20,219 bases of DNA from Gemmatimonadota bacterium (GCA_003221085.1 QHUD01000154.1:1-20219); one strand, 5' to 3'; positions 8,304 to 14,881 are shown, counted from the stretch's first letter. The notes: generated from the letters alone by a model not told the origin. Numbers and translations: made by a program.

Positions 8304-8905
8304 GAGTCTGGACCATGGTGTGCGCCGGCCTCGCGATCTTCGGGGCCGCCGGATGTCACCGCACCCCGCCGGCCGAGCAGTCGGGAACGGGGTCCCCCGG
8401 GTCTCCCCCCGATCAGGAGCCCCCCGTGGCCTTGAACGCTGATTCGCCGATCCAGTACCCACCCCGGCTGTACGACCAGAAGGTCGAAGGCGACGTGGTG
8501 CTGCGCCTGTTCGTCGATTCCACCGGGCGGCTCACGTCGGAATCGACCCGCGTGGCCGAATCGAGCGGCTACCCCGCGCTCGACTCGGCTGCGCTCACCG
8601 GTGCGCGCAAGCTGCGGTTCGCTCCCGCCCGGCGGCACGGCCTGTCCATCGCTACCGCCTTCCTGCAACCCGTCGAGTTTCGCCACCCGCAGGCGGGTGG
8701 TGCCGTCTCACGGGGGGGGCCAGACACCACGCGTCCCCGCCCGACTCCGGCTCCCCCGCCGGTGACGACGCCGGCGACTCCTGTCCGCCCGGCGCGGCGC
8801 GACACGACGCCGGCCAAGCGGGACACGTTCCCGCGGCTCGTCGACTCGACCCGTGCCGTCCCGGACAGCGCGGCCAAGCGGGATACGAATGCCGTCCCAC
8901 ACTAA
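8300..8905 (+). CDS. Lipoprotein with TonB C-terminal-type domain and a Pro/Thr/Arg-rich tail
   Basis: A 201-residue protein. The N-terminus looks like a lipoprotein signal with a lipobox-like AAGC ending at Cys19. After a Pro-rich linker, residues 47-127 form a TonB_C-type domain: YPPRLYDQKVEGDVVLRLFVDSTGRLTS, then LDSAALTGARKLRFAPA. Residues 130-201 are a low-complexity Pro, Thr, Arg and Asp tail with RDT repeats. Ordinary TonB has the transmembrane anchor and Pro-rich spacer before a terminal TonB_C domain; here a tail follows it. The start overlaps the mutS stop by four bases and has GGAGGG just upstream (8291-8296). The last 17 bases overlap the next gene. Role unclear: energy transduction, partner binding or structural. 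A run of eight G at 8712-8719 lies at the tail boundary. Confidence 0.75.
   Translation: MRVWTMVCAGLAIFGAAGCHRTPPAEQSGTGSPGSPPDQEPPVALNADSPIQYPPRLYDQKVEGDVVLRLFVDSTGRLTSESTRVAESSGYPALDSAALTGARKLRFAPARRHGLSIATAFLQPVEFRHPQAGGAVSRGGPDTTRPRPTPAPPPVTTPATPVRPARRDTTPAKRDTFPRLVDSTRAVPDSAAKRDTNAVPH
8811..8887 (+). repeat. Pair of 17-base direct repeats, 60 bases apart, encoding AKRDT
   Basis: CGGCCAAGCGGGACACG at 8811-8827 recurs at 8871-8887 with one C-to-T change. The period is exactly 60 bases, so the frame is kept and the peptide AKRDT is repeated 20 residues apart in the lipoprotein tail. The second copy lies just before the ATG of the cystathionine beta-synthase gene and provides its only purine-rich upstream sequence. 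Confidence 0.7.
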
Positions 8906-10274
8906 GCCGTACGGCAACATCCTCGAGACGATCGGCTGGACCCCGCTGGTCCGGCTGAACCGCGTCACGCAGGGGATCCGGACGCCGGTGTACGCCAAGG
9001 CGGAGTACTTCAATCCTGGCGGCTCCGTGAAGGACCGGATCGGGCTGGCGATGATCGAGGCCGCCGAGCGCGAGGGGCGGCTCAAGCCCGGGGGGCTGAT
9101 CGTGGAGGCGACGTCGGGTAACACGGGGGTGGGGCTCGCGCTCGCCGCGGCGGTGAAGGGCTACCGCTGCATCTTCACCATGCCGGACAAGATGTCGCAG
9201 GAGAAGGCGCGACTGCTGCGCGCGCTGGGCGCCGAGGTCATCATCACGCCGACCGCCGTCCCCCCCGACCACCCCGAGAATTACATCATGAAAGGGCGGG
9301 CGATTGCCGCGGCGCATCCCAACGCCATCTTCGCCGACCAGCACTACAACCCGGTCAATCCCGAAGTGCACTACCGCACGACGGGGCCCGAGCTGTGGGA
9401 CCAAACGGCGGGAAAGATCACCCACTTCGTCTGCGCGCCGGGGACGGGCGGCACCGTCAGCGGGGCCGGCCGGTTCCTGAAGGAGAAAAACCCCCGGGTC
9501 CGCGTGATCGCCGGCGACCCGGCCGGCTCGATCTACACCGAGTACGCGCGCACTCGGCAGAAGACCGAGGGCCATCCCTATAAGGTCGAGGGGATCGGCG
9601 GGGACAAGCTGCCGACGTCGCTCCATTGGGATGTGATCGACGAGTGGATCACAGTGTCCGACAAGGACGCCATCCTCATGGCGCGCCGCCTGGCGAAGGA
9701 AGAGGGCCTGTTCGCGGGAGGGTCGACCGGCGTCAATGTGGTGGCGGCGCTCGACGTGGCGCGCCGGGTGAACGACCCGCAGGCGCTGGTGGTGACCGTC
9801 CTGGCCGACACCGGGGAGCGGTACCTCTCGAAGGTCTTCAACGACGAGTGGCTGCGGGAGAATCAGATTCTCGACGCCGAGCGGGTGTCGGTCGGACACG
9901 TCCTCGAGGCGCGGAACTCGGGCGCGCCGCCGCTGATCTCCGTCGCTCGCACGGCGACGGTGCGCCAGGCGTTGAACCTGATGAGTACGTACAACGTGTC
10001 GCAGCTGCCGGTGCTGGATGGCGGCGACGGGGTGGGGGCGGTCTCGGAGCAGATGCTCATGGGGCGGGCGCTCGAGCAGCCGGCGACGCTGGACCAGCCG
10101 GTCGAGGACGTGATGGATGCGCCGTTCCCGGTGGTAGATGCCGATCTTCCCGTTGAGCGGCTGACGACCCTGCTGTCGCGCGAGACGCCGGCGGCGTTGG
10201 TGCGACGCGACGGCAAGATCGCAGGGATCGTCACCCGCTACGACGTGCTCCACCAGCTCGCCGGGATCCACTGA
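8889..10274 (+). CDS. Cystathionine beta-synthase (PLP enzyme with C-terminal CBS domain pair)
   Basis: A 461-residue enzyme predicted to join serine (or O-acetylserine) and homocysteine to make cystathionine in transsulfuration. The fold-type II PLP domain shows the NPGGSVKDRIG motif with Schiff-base Lys48, the EATSGNTGVGLA substrate loop, and the GTGGTVSG phosphate-binding loop. Residues from about 345 form two CBS motifs (SQLPVLDG and AGIVTRYDVLHQL), often a nucleotide or S-adenosylmethionine sensor. ATG 8889 matches the family N-terminus (KPYGNILETIGWTPLVRLNR). An in-frame GTG at 8853 would add 12 residues that do not look like the family. The gene overlaps the upstream one by 17 bases and shares TGATG with ddl. 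A cysteine-synthase role cannot be excluded from sequence alone. Confidence 0.9.
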   Translation: MPSHTKPYGNILETIGWTPLVRLNRVTQGIRTPVYAKAEYFNPGGSVKDRIGLAMIEAAEREGRLKPGGLIVEATSGNTGVGLALAAAVKGYRCIFTMPDKMSQEKARLLRALGAEVIITPTAVPPDHPENYIMKGRAIAAAHPNAIFADQHYNPVNPEVHYRTTGPELWDQTAGKITHFVCAPGTGGTVSGAGRFLKEKNPRVRVIAGDPAGSIYTEYARTRQKTEGHPYKVEGIGGDKLPTSLHWDVIDEWITVSDKDAILMARRLAKEEGLFAGGSTGVNVVAALDVARRVNDPQALVVTVLADTGERYLSKVFNDEWLRENQILDAERVSVGHVLEARNSGAPPLISVARTATVRQALNLMSTYNVSQLPVLDGGDGVGAVSEQMLMGRALEQPATLDQPVEDVMDAPFPVVDADLPVERLTTLLSRETPAALVRRDGKIAGIVTRYDVLHQLAGIH

Positions 10275-11182
10275 TGCAGATCGCGGTGATCACCGGCGGC
10301 GCGACGCCGGAGCGCACGGTGGCGTTCGCCGGCGCCGCCCAGATCGTGGAGGCGTTACGGAGTCGCGGGCACGCGGTCCGCGTGGTCGACACGGTGACCG
10401 GGCTCCTCTCCCCGACCGACGAGCAGCGGCTGCTCACGCCTGCCGTGGGCCGGGAGCCGCCCGCCGTGGCCGAGCTCGACGACCGCGAGCGGGCGATGCT
10501 CTCGAACGGACTGGCCGAGCGCAAGGAGGTCACCGGCGCGGATGTGCTGTTCCTCTGCCTGCACGGGGGACGCGGCGAGGGTGGGATCCTGCAGGCGGTG
10601 CTCGACGTCATCGGCGTGCCGTATACCGGCAGCGGGGCGCTGGCGAGCGCGCTCGCCATGGACAAGGAACCGTCGAGGATGGGCTCCTCCGTGGGGATGA
10701 CGCTGCTGCGCAACGCCGAGGGGCTGGACGCGGCGGTTCGGGTCGCGAGAGCGTACGATGCCGACGTCATGGCGGAGCAGTTCATCGCCGGGCGGGAGCT
10801 CACGGTGGGTGTGCTGGGCGACGTGCCGCTGCCCGTGGGCGAGATCATTCCGAAGCACGAGCTGTTCGACTACGAATGCAAGTACACGCCGGGGATGTCG
10901 GAGGAGATTTTCCCGGCGACGGTCGACACGAAACTGGCGCGGCAGCTGCAGGAGCTGGCGCTCACGGCGCACCGGGCCCTCAAGCTCGGGGGGTATTCGC
11001 GCGTCGACTTCCGATTGAGCCCCGAGGGCGACATCTTTTGCCTGGAGGCCAACACGCTCCCCGGCATGACACGCACCAGCCTCCTGCCCCAGGCCGCCCG
11101 GGCCGCCGGGATCGAGTTTCCGGAGCTGTGCGAGCGCATCTGCCGGCTCGCGGGGAACTCGGGGAGCGGGCGCGGGGGATAA
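10274..11182 (+). CDS. ddl: D-alanine--D-alanine ligase, apparently missing an internal ATP-grasp segment
   Basis: A 302-residue member of the Ddl family, which makes the D-Ala-D-Ala dipeptide of peptidoglycan with ATP. Most catalytic residues are present: E13 in the GGATPERTV loop, LHGGRGEGG (97-104), MDK (129-131), GSSVG (137-141), FDYECKY (198-204), R243 and D245 in SRVD, and E258/N260 in LEANTLPGMT. However, MDK runs almost straight into EPSRMGSSVGM. In E. coli DdlB about 45 residues separate these motifs and include Lys144, an ATP ligand. The missing piece is the start of the central ATP-grasp domain. The frame is intact. It may be a true deletion (inactive or altered enzyme) or an assembly error. 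ddl is essential, so another copy or an artefact is expected. Overlaps the upstream stop by one base. Confidence 0.85.
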   Translation: MQIAVITGGATPERTVAFAGAAQIVEALRSRGHAVRVVDTVTGLLSPTDEQRLLTPAVGREPPAVAELDDRERAMLSNGLAERKEVTGADVLFLCLHGGRGEGGILQAVLDVIGVPYTGSGALASALAMDKEPSRMGSSVGMTLLRNAEGLDAAVRVARAYDADVMAEQFIAGRELTVGVLGDVPLPVGEIIPKHELFDYECKYTPGMSEEIFPATVDTKLARQLQELALTAHRALKLGGYSRVDFRLSPEGDIFCLEANTLPGMTRTSLLPQAARAAGIEFPELCERICRLAGNSGSGRGG

Positions 11183-11189
11183 CTACACG

Positions 11190-12020
11190 ATGGACCCGCA
11201 GCGGATGTTCGGTATGACGCCGTGGGTGCGGCGGCTGGTCGTCGCCAACCTCGTCGTCTTCCTGCTCCAGGTGACGCTGTTCGTCAGCCCGGCCTTCCTC
11301 GCCACGTTCGGGTTCGTGCCGCTCACCGCCCTCGCGCGGCCGTGGACGTTCGTCACCTACATGTTTCTCCACGGCAACTTCCTCCACCTCGCGTTCAATC
11401 TGCTGGCCCTGTTTGTGTTCGGACCGCAGGTCGAGGAGCGGATGGGCGGTGGCGCGTTTCTGCGCTACTACCTGTTGTGCGGGTTGGGAGGCGCCGCGCT
11501 GTCGTTCGTGCTCATGCAGTTCCGGCCTGTCACCCTGGTCGTGGGTGCGTCCGCCGCGGTGTACGGCGTGCTGCTCGCGTTCGCCTGGGCCTGGCCTGAC
11601 CAGCCCATCAACGTGTTCCTCTTGCCCACGCCGATTCCCGCGAAGTGGCTCGTCACGTTCTATGTCGCGGTCACGCTCGTCCTCGCGCTCCTCCCCACGA
11701 GCGACGGTGTGGCGCACCTCGCTCACCTCGGCGGGTTCGCCACCGGGTTCCTCTACCTGAAGATCGGCGACTGGCGGCTGGGACGCGCCGAGCGCAACCT
11801 GCGGCGTCGGACGGAGCCCAGCGTGCTCGTCCATCCGGGGCGCGCCGCGCGGGCGAGCGACGCGCCCAAGCCACCGCGCCGGGTCGAGCGCGATCCCGCG
11901 CAGGCGGAAATCGACCGCGTGCTCGACAAGATCTCGGCACGCGGCATCGACAGTCTCACCCCCGCCGAGCGGCGCTTCCTCGCCGAGATGAGCCGCAAGA
12001 TGCGCGACCACACCTCGTAG
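11190..12020 (+). CDS. Rhomboid family intramembrane serine protease
   Basis: A 276-residue membrane protease that cuts transmembrane segments of other proteins. About six hydrophobic segments are visible between residues 14 and 190. The catalytic serine is Ser121 in VGASAAVYG, and the histidine partner is His179 in AHLGGFATG. HGNFLHLAFN (61-70) carries the conserved His and Asn of the second helix. After the membrane part there is a soluble, basic, Pro-rich linker and a small helical C-terminal piece (RVLDKISARGIDSLTPAERRFLAEMS), often seen on bacterial rhomboids of this type. ATG 11190 follows a GGGGGA run about ten bases upstream and lies eight bases after the ddl stop. Substrate unknown; an anti-sigma factor with a single membrane span is encoded elsewhere in the window, but a link is speculation. 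Confidence 0.92.
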   Translation: MDPQRMFGMTPWVRRLVVANLVVFLLQVTLFVSPAFLATFGFVPLTALARPWTFVTYMFLHGNFLHLAFNLLALFVFGPQVEERMGGGAFLRYYLLCGLGGAALSFVLMQFRPVTLVVGASAAVYGVLLAFAWAWPDQPINVFLLPTPIPAKWLVTFYVAVTLVLALLPTSDGVAHLAHLGGFATGFLYLKIGDWRLGRAERNLRRRTEPSVLVHPGRAARASDAPKPPRRVERDPAQAEIDRVLDKISARGIDSLTPAERRFLAEMSRKMRDHTS

Positions 12021-12082
12021 AATTGTCAAGCGGTCGCGTCCCGTCCCCAGTTGCCCCGGGACGATTACGCGCTTGTCTCCGG

Positions 12083-12114
12083 GGCGGCCGGTTCCCAAAT
12101 TGGGGCCGGCCGCC
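12083..12114 (+). other. 32-base GC-rich inverted repeat just upstream of the HExxH gene
   Basis: GGCGGCCGG at 12083-12091 pairs perfectly with CCGGCCGCC at 12106-12114. Inside it CCCAA and TTGGG form a second, smaller inverted repeat. It ends two bases before ATG 12117. No T tract follows, so it is not a usual terminator. If ATG 12117 is the start, the only G-rich ribosome binding candidate (12102-12105) is buried in this structure. If the gene starts at TTG 12051 the repeat is coding. Confidence 0.55.
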
Positions 12115-12116
12115 TC

Positions 12117-13061
12117 ATGCTCGTCAATCTCGTGCCGGAGTTCCTCGCGATCCTCGCCGCGCGCGATCCCACCGCGGCCTATCACGAATATCTCGAGCGC
12201 CACAAGCCGGTGCTGCAGAGCTACTGGCACAACTACGTACTCGATCCGACGTCGCCGCACGCGGAGCAGGTGATCGCGGCCGCGTTGCGCGCCGACCGCA
12301 GCGATCTCGGGCGGCTGCTCGAAGACGTGGACGTCGCCGCGATCGCGGAGGACGCGCTGCAACGCTCGCTCGAGCGTTTCGAGGCGGACTGCGCGGTGGA
12401 CCTCTACCTCATGGTGGGTGTGGGCGCCGCCAACGCAGGCGAGCTGGTGGTGGGGGGGCGCGGCATGGCCTTCGTGTGCCTCGAGCACTTTACCGGGCGC
12501 GCCAATCCGCACACGTACGGCATGGGACTCGCGCCGCACCTCCTGCCGCTGTGGATCGCGCACGAGGTGGCGCACGCAGTGCGGTACACATCGCCGACGA
12601 GCCGGTCCGACCTGAAGCGCCTGGTGGCCGACCTGCGCGGCTACTACGACTACTGGGACACCGGCAGCAGGGCCAGCTTGCGCGAGCTGCTCGCGAACGA
12701 GGGGGCCGCCGTAGCCGCGGCGCAGGCCGTGGCGCCCGGGTTCGAGCCGTGGGAATACTCCGGCTACACCCGCCGGCAGTACCGTCGCATCCGTGAGCTC
12801 GACGCCTTCCTGCGACGCGCGGCGGCACCGCTCCTGGACGAGACGGGGCTAGGGCTGCGCCTGCGCTTCCTGTCGGGGGGCATGAGCCCCGCGGCCCGCC
12901 TGACGGCGGGGAAGGTGCTGCCGGAGCGCTCGGGGTACTACCTCGGCCTGCGACTGGTCGAGAGCTACCTCGCGGAGCGGGGGCTCGCTTCGACGGTACG
13001 GGCGGCAGCCGGGGAGTTCAAGATCGCCGACGAGCGGGCCCTCGGTATCCAGAGCGCATGA
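12117..13061 (+). CDS. Predicted zinc-dependent protease-like protein, HExxH motif (DUF2268-like)
   Basis: A 314-residue soluble protein with IAHEVAHAVRY, in which HEVAH (149-153) is the zinc-binding and catalytic HExxH motif. A later glutamate in LLANEGAAVA (E195) could be the third zinc ligand of a gluzincin. The arrangement resembles DUF2268/COG5504 predicted Zn-dependent proteases, but I assign this by motif and layout only. There is no signal peptide or membrane span, so it is probably cytoplasmic. The start is uncertain. ATG 12117 gives a clean N-terminus (MLVNLVPEFLAILAARDP). A TTG at 12051 would add 22 residues and has no ribosome binding site; an in-frame stop at 12018-12020 limits it further. 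It ends in an ATGA overlap with the small gene downstream. Confidence 0.7.
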   Translation: MLVNLVPEFLAILAARDPTAAYHEYLERHKPVLQSYWHNYVLDPTSPHAEQVIAAALRADRSDLGRLLEDVDVAAIAEDALQRSLERFEADCAVDLYLMVGVGAANAGELVVGGRGMAFVCLEHFTGRANPHTYGMGLAPHLLPLWIAHEVAHAVRYTSPTSRSDLKRLVADLRGYYDYWDTGSRASLRELLANEGAAVAAAQAVAPGFEPWEYSGYTRRQYRRIRELDAFLRRAAAPLLDETGLGLRLRFLSGGMSPAARLTAGKVLPERSGYYLGLRLVESYLAERGLASTVRAAAGEFKIADERALGIQSA

Positions 13062-13258
13062 GTCCGAAGCCGCGCGCCGAGCGTCGCCAAAACCGGCCGC
13101 TGCGGGAGGTCCTGGACGACCTGCTCGGCCACGCGCGCCAGATTGCCCGTCGGGCGAAGGAGATGACGCCCGCGGAGCTCGACTACGCGCAGCAGCGGCT
13201 GGAGTGGCTCGCGGACGAAGTATGGCGGGTGGCGACGGGCGAGGCGCCGCCGGGATAA
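13058..13258 (+). CDS. Small basic hypothetical protein (66 residues), coupled to the HExxH protein
   Basis: A 66-residue protein I do not recognise. Its start overlaps the upstream stop by four bases (ATGA), which argues for a real, translationally coupled gene. The first 13 residues are basic (KPRAERRQNR). The rest is predicted to be two amphipathic helices separated near MTPAELDY, ending EWLADEVWRVATG and GEAPPG. No Cys, no signal peptide and no membrane span. It could be a small partner or inhibitor of the HExxH protein, or a nucleic-acid-binding helix pair. It ends only three bases before the stop of the convergent minus-strand gene. Confidence 0.65.
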   Translation: MSPKPRAERRQNRPLREVLDDLLGHARQIARRAKEMTPAELDYAQQRLEWLADEVWRVATGEAPPG

Positions 13259-13261
13259 GAC

Positions 13262-14134
13262 CTAGAGCGCCTTTTCGAACCAATAGTGCGCATATGGCTC
13301 GTCGTTGAAGGGCCGCACCTCCCCGAATCCGCTGCTCCGGTAGAGGGCTTGCGCCTCGGTCAAGGTCTTATTGGTCTCGAGCCGGAGCAACGGCACGCGT
13401 CGTTTCCGCGCCAAGGCCTCGAGCCGCTGCAAGATCCGCTTCCCGATCCCCAGACCGCGGGATGCCGGGGCCACCCACATGCGCTTGATCTCGCCGTAGT
13501 CGGCGTGGCACTTCAGCGCACCGCACCCCACCGGCTCGCCGTTCAGCGTGGCCACGACGAAAAACCCCTGGGGAGGCGTGACCTCCGTCGCAGCAACCGG
13601 AATACCGAGCGCGGGATCGTAGCCGCGCTCGAAGCGCGCGGCGAGCTCTTCGAAATAGCGCTGGAGACAGTACTGCGCTCTCCGGCCCCGCGGATTCTCC
13701 ACGCGGAGGCGGACTGCGCTCGCGAGGAGCAACCGCTCCACGGCTCCCAGGGCGGCGACGAAGGCAGGTCGTTGGGCCTCAGGAAGCCGCCTCAAGAGTG
13801 AACCGGCGGCCTGATCCGATCGGCGGTTCAGCAGCGCCAGCTCCTTTCGGCCCGCCGGCGTCAGCGTCACGTGCCGCACTCGCGCATCGCCCGACGATCG
13901 GACGGTGTGGAGGAGGCCCTCGGCCTCGAGCCCCCGCAGCAGGCGGCTGGCATACCCGGAGTCCAAGTTCAAGCGCGCCCGCAGCTGTCGAATTTCCATA
14001 CCATTCGCGCCGATCTCGAACAGCAGGCGTGACGCGCCCAGCGAGCGATCGCGCCCGAGGAAGCGCTCCTCGAGCACGCCGATCTCCTGGGTCACCGTTC
14101 GATTGAACCGCCGGATCTGTGCGATCGCATCCAT
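13262..14134 (-). CDS. MarR-type regulator fused to a GNAT acetyltransferase
   Basis: A 290-residue two-domain protein. Residues 1-140 form a MarR winged helix-turn-helix: the LRARLNLDSGYASRLLRGLEAEGLL recognition part (51-75) and the wing with VRSSGDARVRHVTLTPAGR (78-96). Residues 150-290 form a GNAT domain with the acetyl-CoA loop RMWVAPASRGLGIGKRIL (218-235, motif A) and a late NKTLTEAQALYRSSGF (motif B). Family knowledge: such MarR-GNAT fusions are widespread, and the effector is usually unknown. The ATG at 14134 has only a weak AGG close upstream. It is divergent from fae with 231 bases between, so it may control itself and possibly the C1 cluster, but this is inference. It meets the small plus-strand gene tail to tail with no visible terminator. 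Confidence 0.88.
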   Translation of the reverse strand: MDAIAQIRRFNRTVTQEIGVLEERFLGRDRSLGASRLLFEIGANGMEIRQLRARLNLDSGYASRLLRGLEAEGLLHTVRSSGDARVRHVTLTPAGRKELALLNRRSDQAAGSLLRRLPEAQRPAFVAALGAVERLLLASAVRLRVENPRGRRAQYCLQRYFEELAARFERGYDPALGIPVAATEVTPPQGFFVVATLNGEPVGCGALKCHADYGEIKRMWVAPASRGLGIGKRILQRLEALARKRRVPLLRLETNKTLTEAQALYRSSGFGEVRPFNDEPYAHYWFEKAL

Positions 14135-14138
14135 ATAC

Positions 14139-14152
14139 CTGACGCTAGTCAG
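14139..14152. promoter_or_regulatory. Inverted repeat at the start of the MarR-GNAT gene, possible operator
   Basis: CTGAC at 14139-14143 and GTCAG at 14148-14152 form a perfect 5-base inverted repeat around GCTA, four bases upstream of the minus-strand start codon. On the minus strand TTGATC (14159-14154) lies just outside it as a possible -35 box, with the expected -10 overlapping the start codon. The site would suit binding by the dimeric MarR domain for self-repression. Short arms make chance possible. Confidence 0.35.
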
Positions 14153-14365
14153 AGATCAAGCGATGAGCAAGGACGCTGCACGGCCTTGACACCCATTGGA
14201 GCGGCCGGCAGGTTAGCACCCCATCGATACGGTTCCGTAGGAGCTACCCGCAGACGCGGGACGGCGTGGCTTCCCACACCCCCTCTTGGCCACGTTGCTC
14301 TCAACACCGCATTCGTGACGGCCGGCAGTGAAATTCGTGGACCCCATCCGGATCGGGAGGTAGTT
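14153..14365 (+). promoter_or_regulatory. fae leader and divergent control region
   Basis: This is most of the 231-base divergent spacer, the largest noncoding stretch in the window. It contains a consensus -35 box TTGACA (14186-14191) without a matching -10 at normal spacing. A small hairpin CCCGC-AGAC-GCGGG lies at 14247-14260. CGGCCGGCAG occurs at 14202-14211 and again at 14319-14328, and ATTCGTG occurs at 14311-14317 and 14333-14339 (22 bases apart). A strong ribosome binding site, GGGAGG, lies at 14355-14360. The fae promoter is presumably here, but I cannot place it. No riboswitch class is recognised. Confidence 0.4.
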
Positions 14366-14881
14366 ATGGCAGCGGATTTCTTCATTGGCGAGTCTCTGGT
14401 AGGCGACGGGAATGAGGTCGCCCACATCGATCTGATCATCGGGTCGAAGTCGGGCCACGCGGGGCAAGCCTTCGTCAGCACGTTGTCGAACAACACCGAC
14501 GGTTTCACCAAGCTGCTCGCCGTCGTGACGCCCAACCTGCCGGCGAAGCCGGACACGATTCTCTTCAACAAGGTCACCATCAAGAACGCCACGCAGGCCG
14601 TGCAGATGTTCGGCCCAGCGCAGGCGGCGGTCGCGCGCGCGGTGGTGGACAGCGTGTCCTCGGGCATCATCCCGCGGGACAAAGTGGACGACTACTGCAT
14701 CCTGGTGGGTGTGTTCATCCACTGGGAGGCGAAGAACGACAAGAAGATCTTCGATTACAACTATCGGGCGACCAAGGAATCGATCGAGCGCGCCCTCAAG
14801 GGCCAGCCGAAGATCGACCAGGTGATCTCCCAGGCGAAGACGGCGTCGCATCCGTTCGCGGGCGGCGCGGACAAGGGTTGA
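14366..14881 (+). CDS. fae: Formaldehyde-activating enzyme (5,6,7,8-tetrahydromethanopterin hydro-lyase)
   Basis: A 171-residue enzyme that condenses formaldehyde with tetrahydromethanopterin to methylene-H4MPT, the entry step of H4MPT-dependent formaldehyde oxidation in the cytoplasm. Family blocks are nearly intact: GESLVGDGNEVAHIDLIIG with His20 matching catalytic His17 of the Methylobacterium enzyme, LLAVVTPNLPAKPDT, FNKVTIKNATQAVQMFGPAQ, VGVFIHWEAKNDKKI, and a C-terminal SHPFA. Length equals that of stand-alone Fae; there is no fused hexulose-phosphate synthase domain. ATG 14366 has GGGAGG (14355-14360) five bases upstream; an upstream in-frame TTG at 14186 is rejected. An intrinsic terminator follows, so fae is probably transcribed at a higher level than the genes after it. 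It is the first gene of the C1 cluster. Confidence 0.97.
   Translation: MAADFFIGESLVGDGNEVAHIDLIIGSKSGHAGQAFVSTLSNNTDGFTKLLAVVTPNLPAKPDTILFNKVTIKNATQAVQMFGPAQAAVARAVVDSVSSGIIPRDKVDDYCILVGVFIHWEAKNDKKIFDYNYRATKESIERALKGQPKIDQVISQAKTASHPFAGGADKG

Noticed and set aside
6144..8462. A 772-codon open frame on the minus strand opposite mutS
   Set aside because: It is a shadow of the high-GC mutS coding strand. The translation is rich in Arg, Gly, His and Pro with no domain, while the plus-strand frame is a complete MutS.
8652..10271. A 539-codon minus-strand frame opposite cystathionine beta-synthase
   Set aside because: Same cause: codon-bias shadow with no recognisable motif, and the plus strand encodes an unmistakable PLP enzyme.
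10980..12575. A 531-codon minus-strand frame across ddl, the rhomboid and the HExxH gene
   Set aside because: It spans three real plus-strand genes, has low-complexity Glu/Arg/His composition, and has no ribosome binding or domain support.
13256..13264. A shared bidirectional terminator between the convergent genes
   Set aside because: Only three bases separate the two stops, and I found no stem-loop with flanking A/T tracts there.
14186..14220. A sigma-70 promoter built on TTGACA at 14186
   Set aside because: The -35 box is perfect, but no acceptable -10 lies 16-18 bases downstream, so I list it only as part of the leader region.
14186..14365. N-terminal extension of Fae from a TTG start
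   Set aside because: The extra 60 residues do not resemble Fae, and a strong GGGAGG site precedes ATG 14366, which gives the normal family N-terminus.
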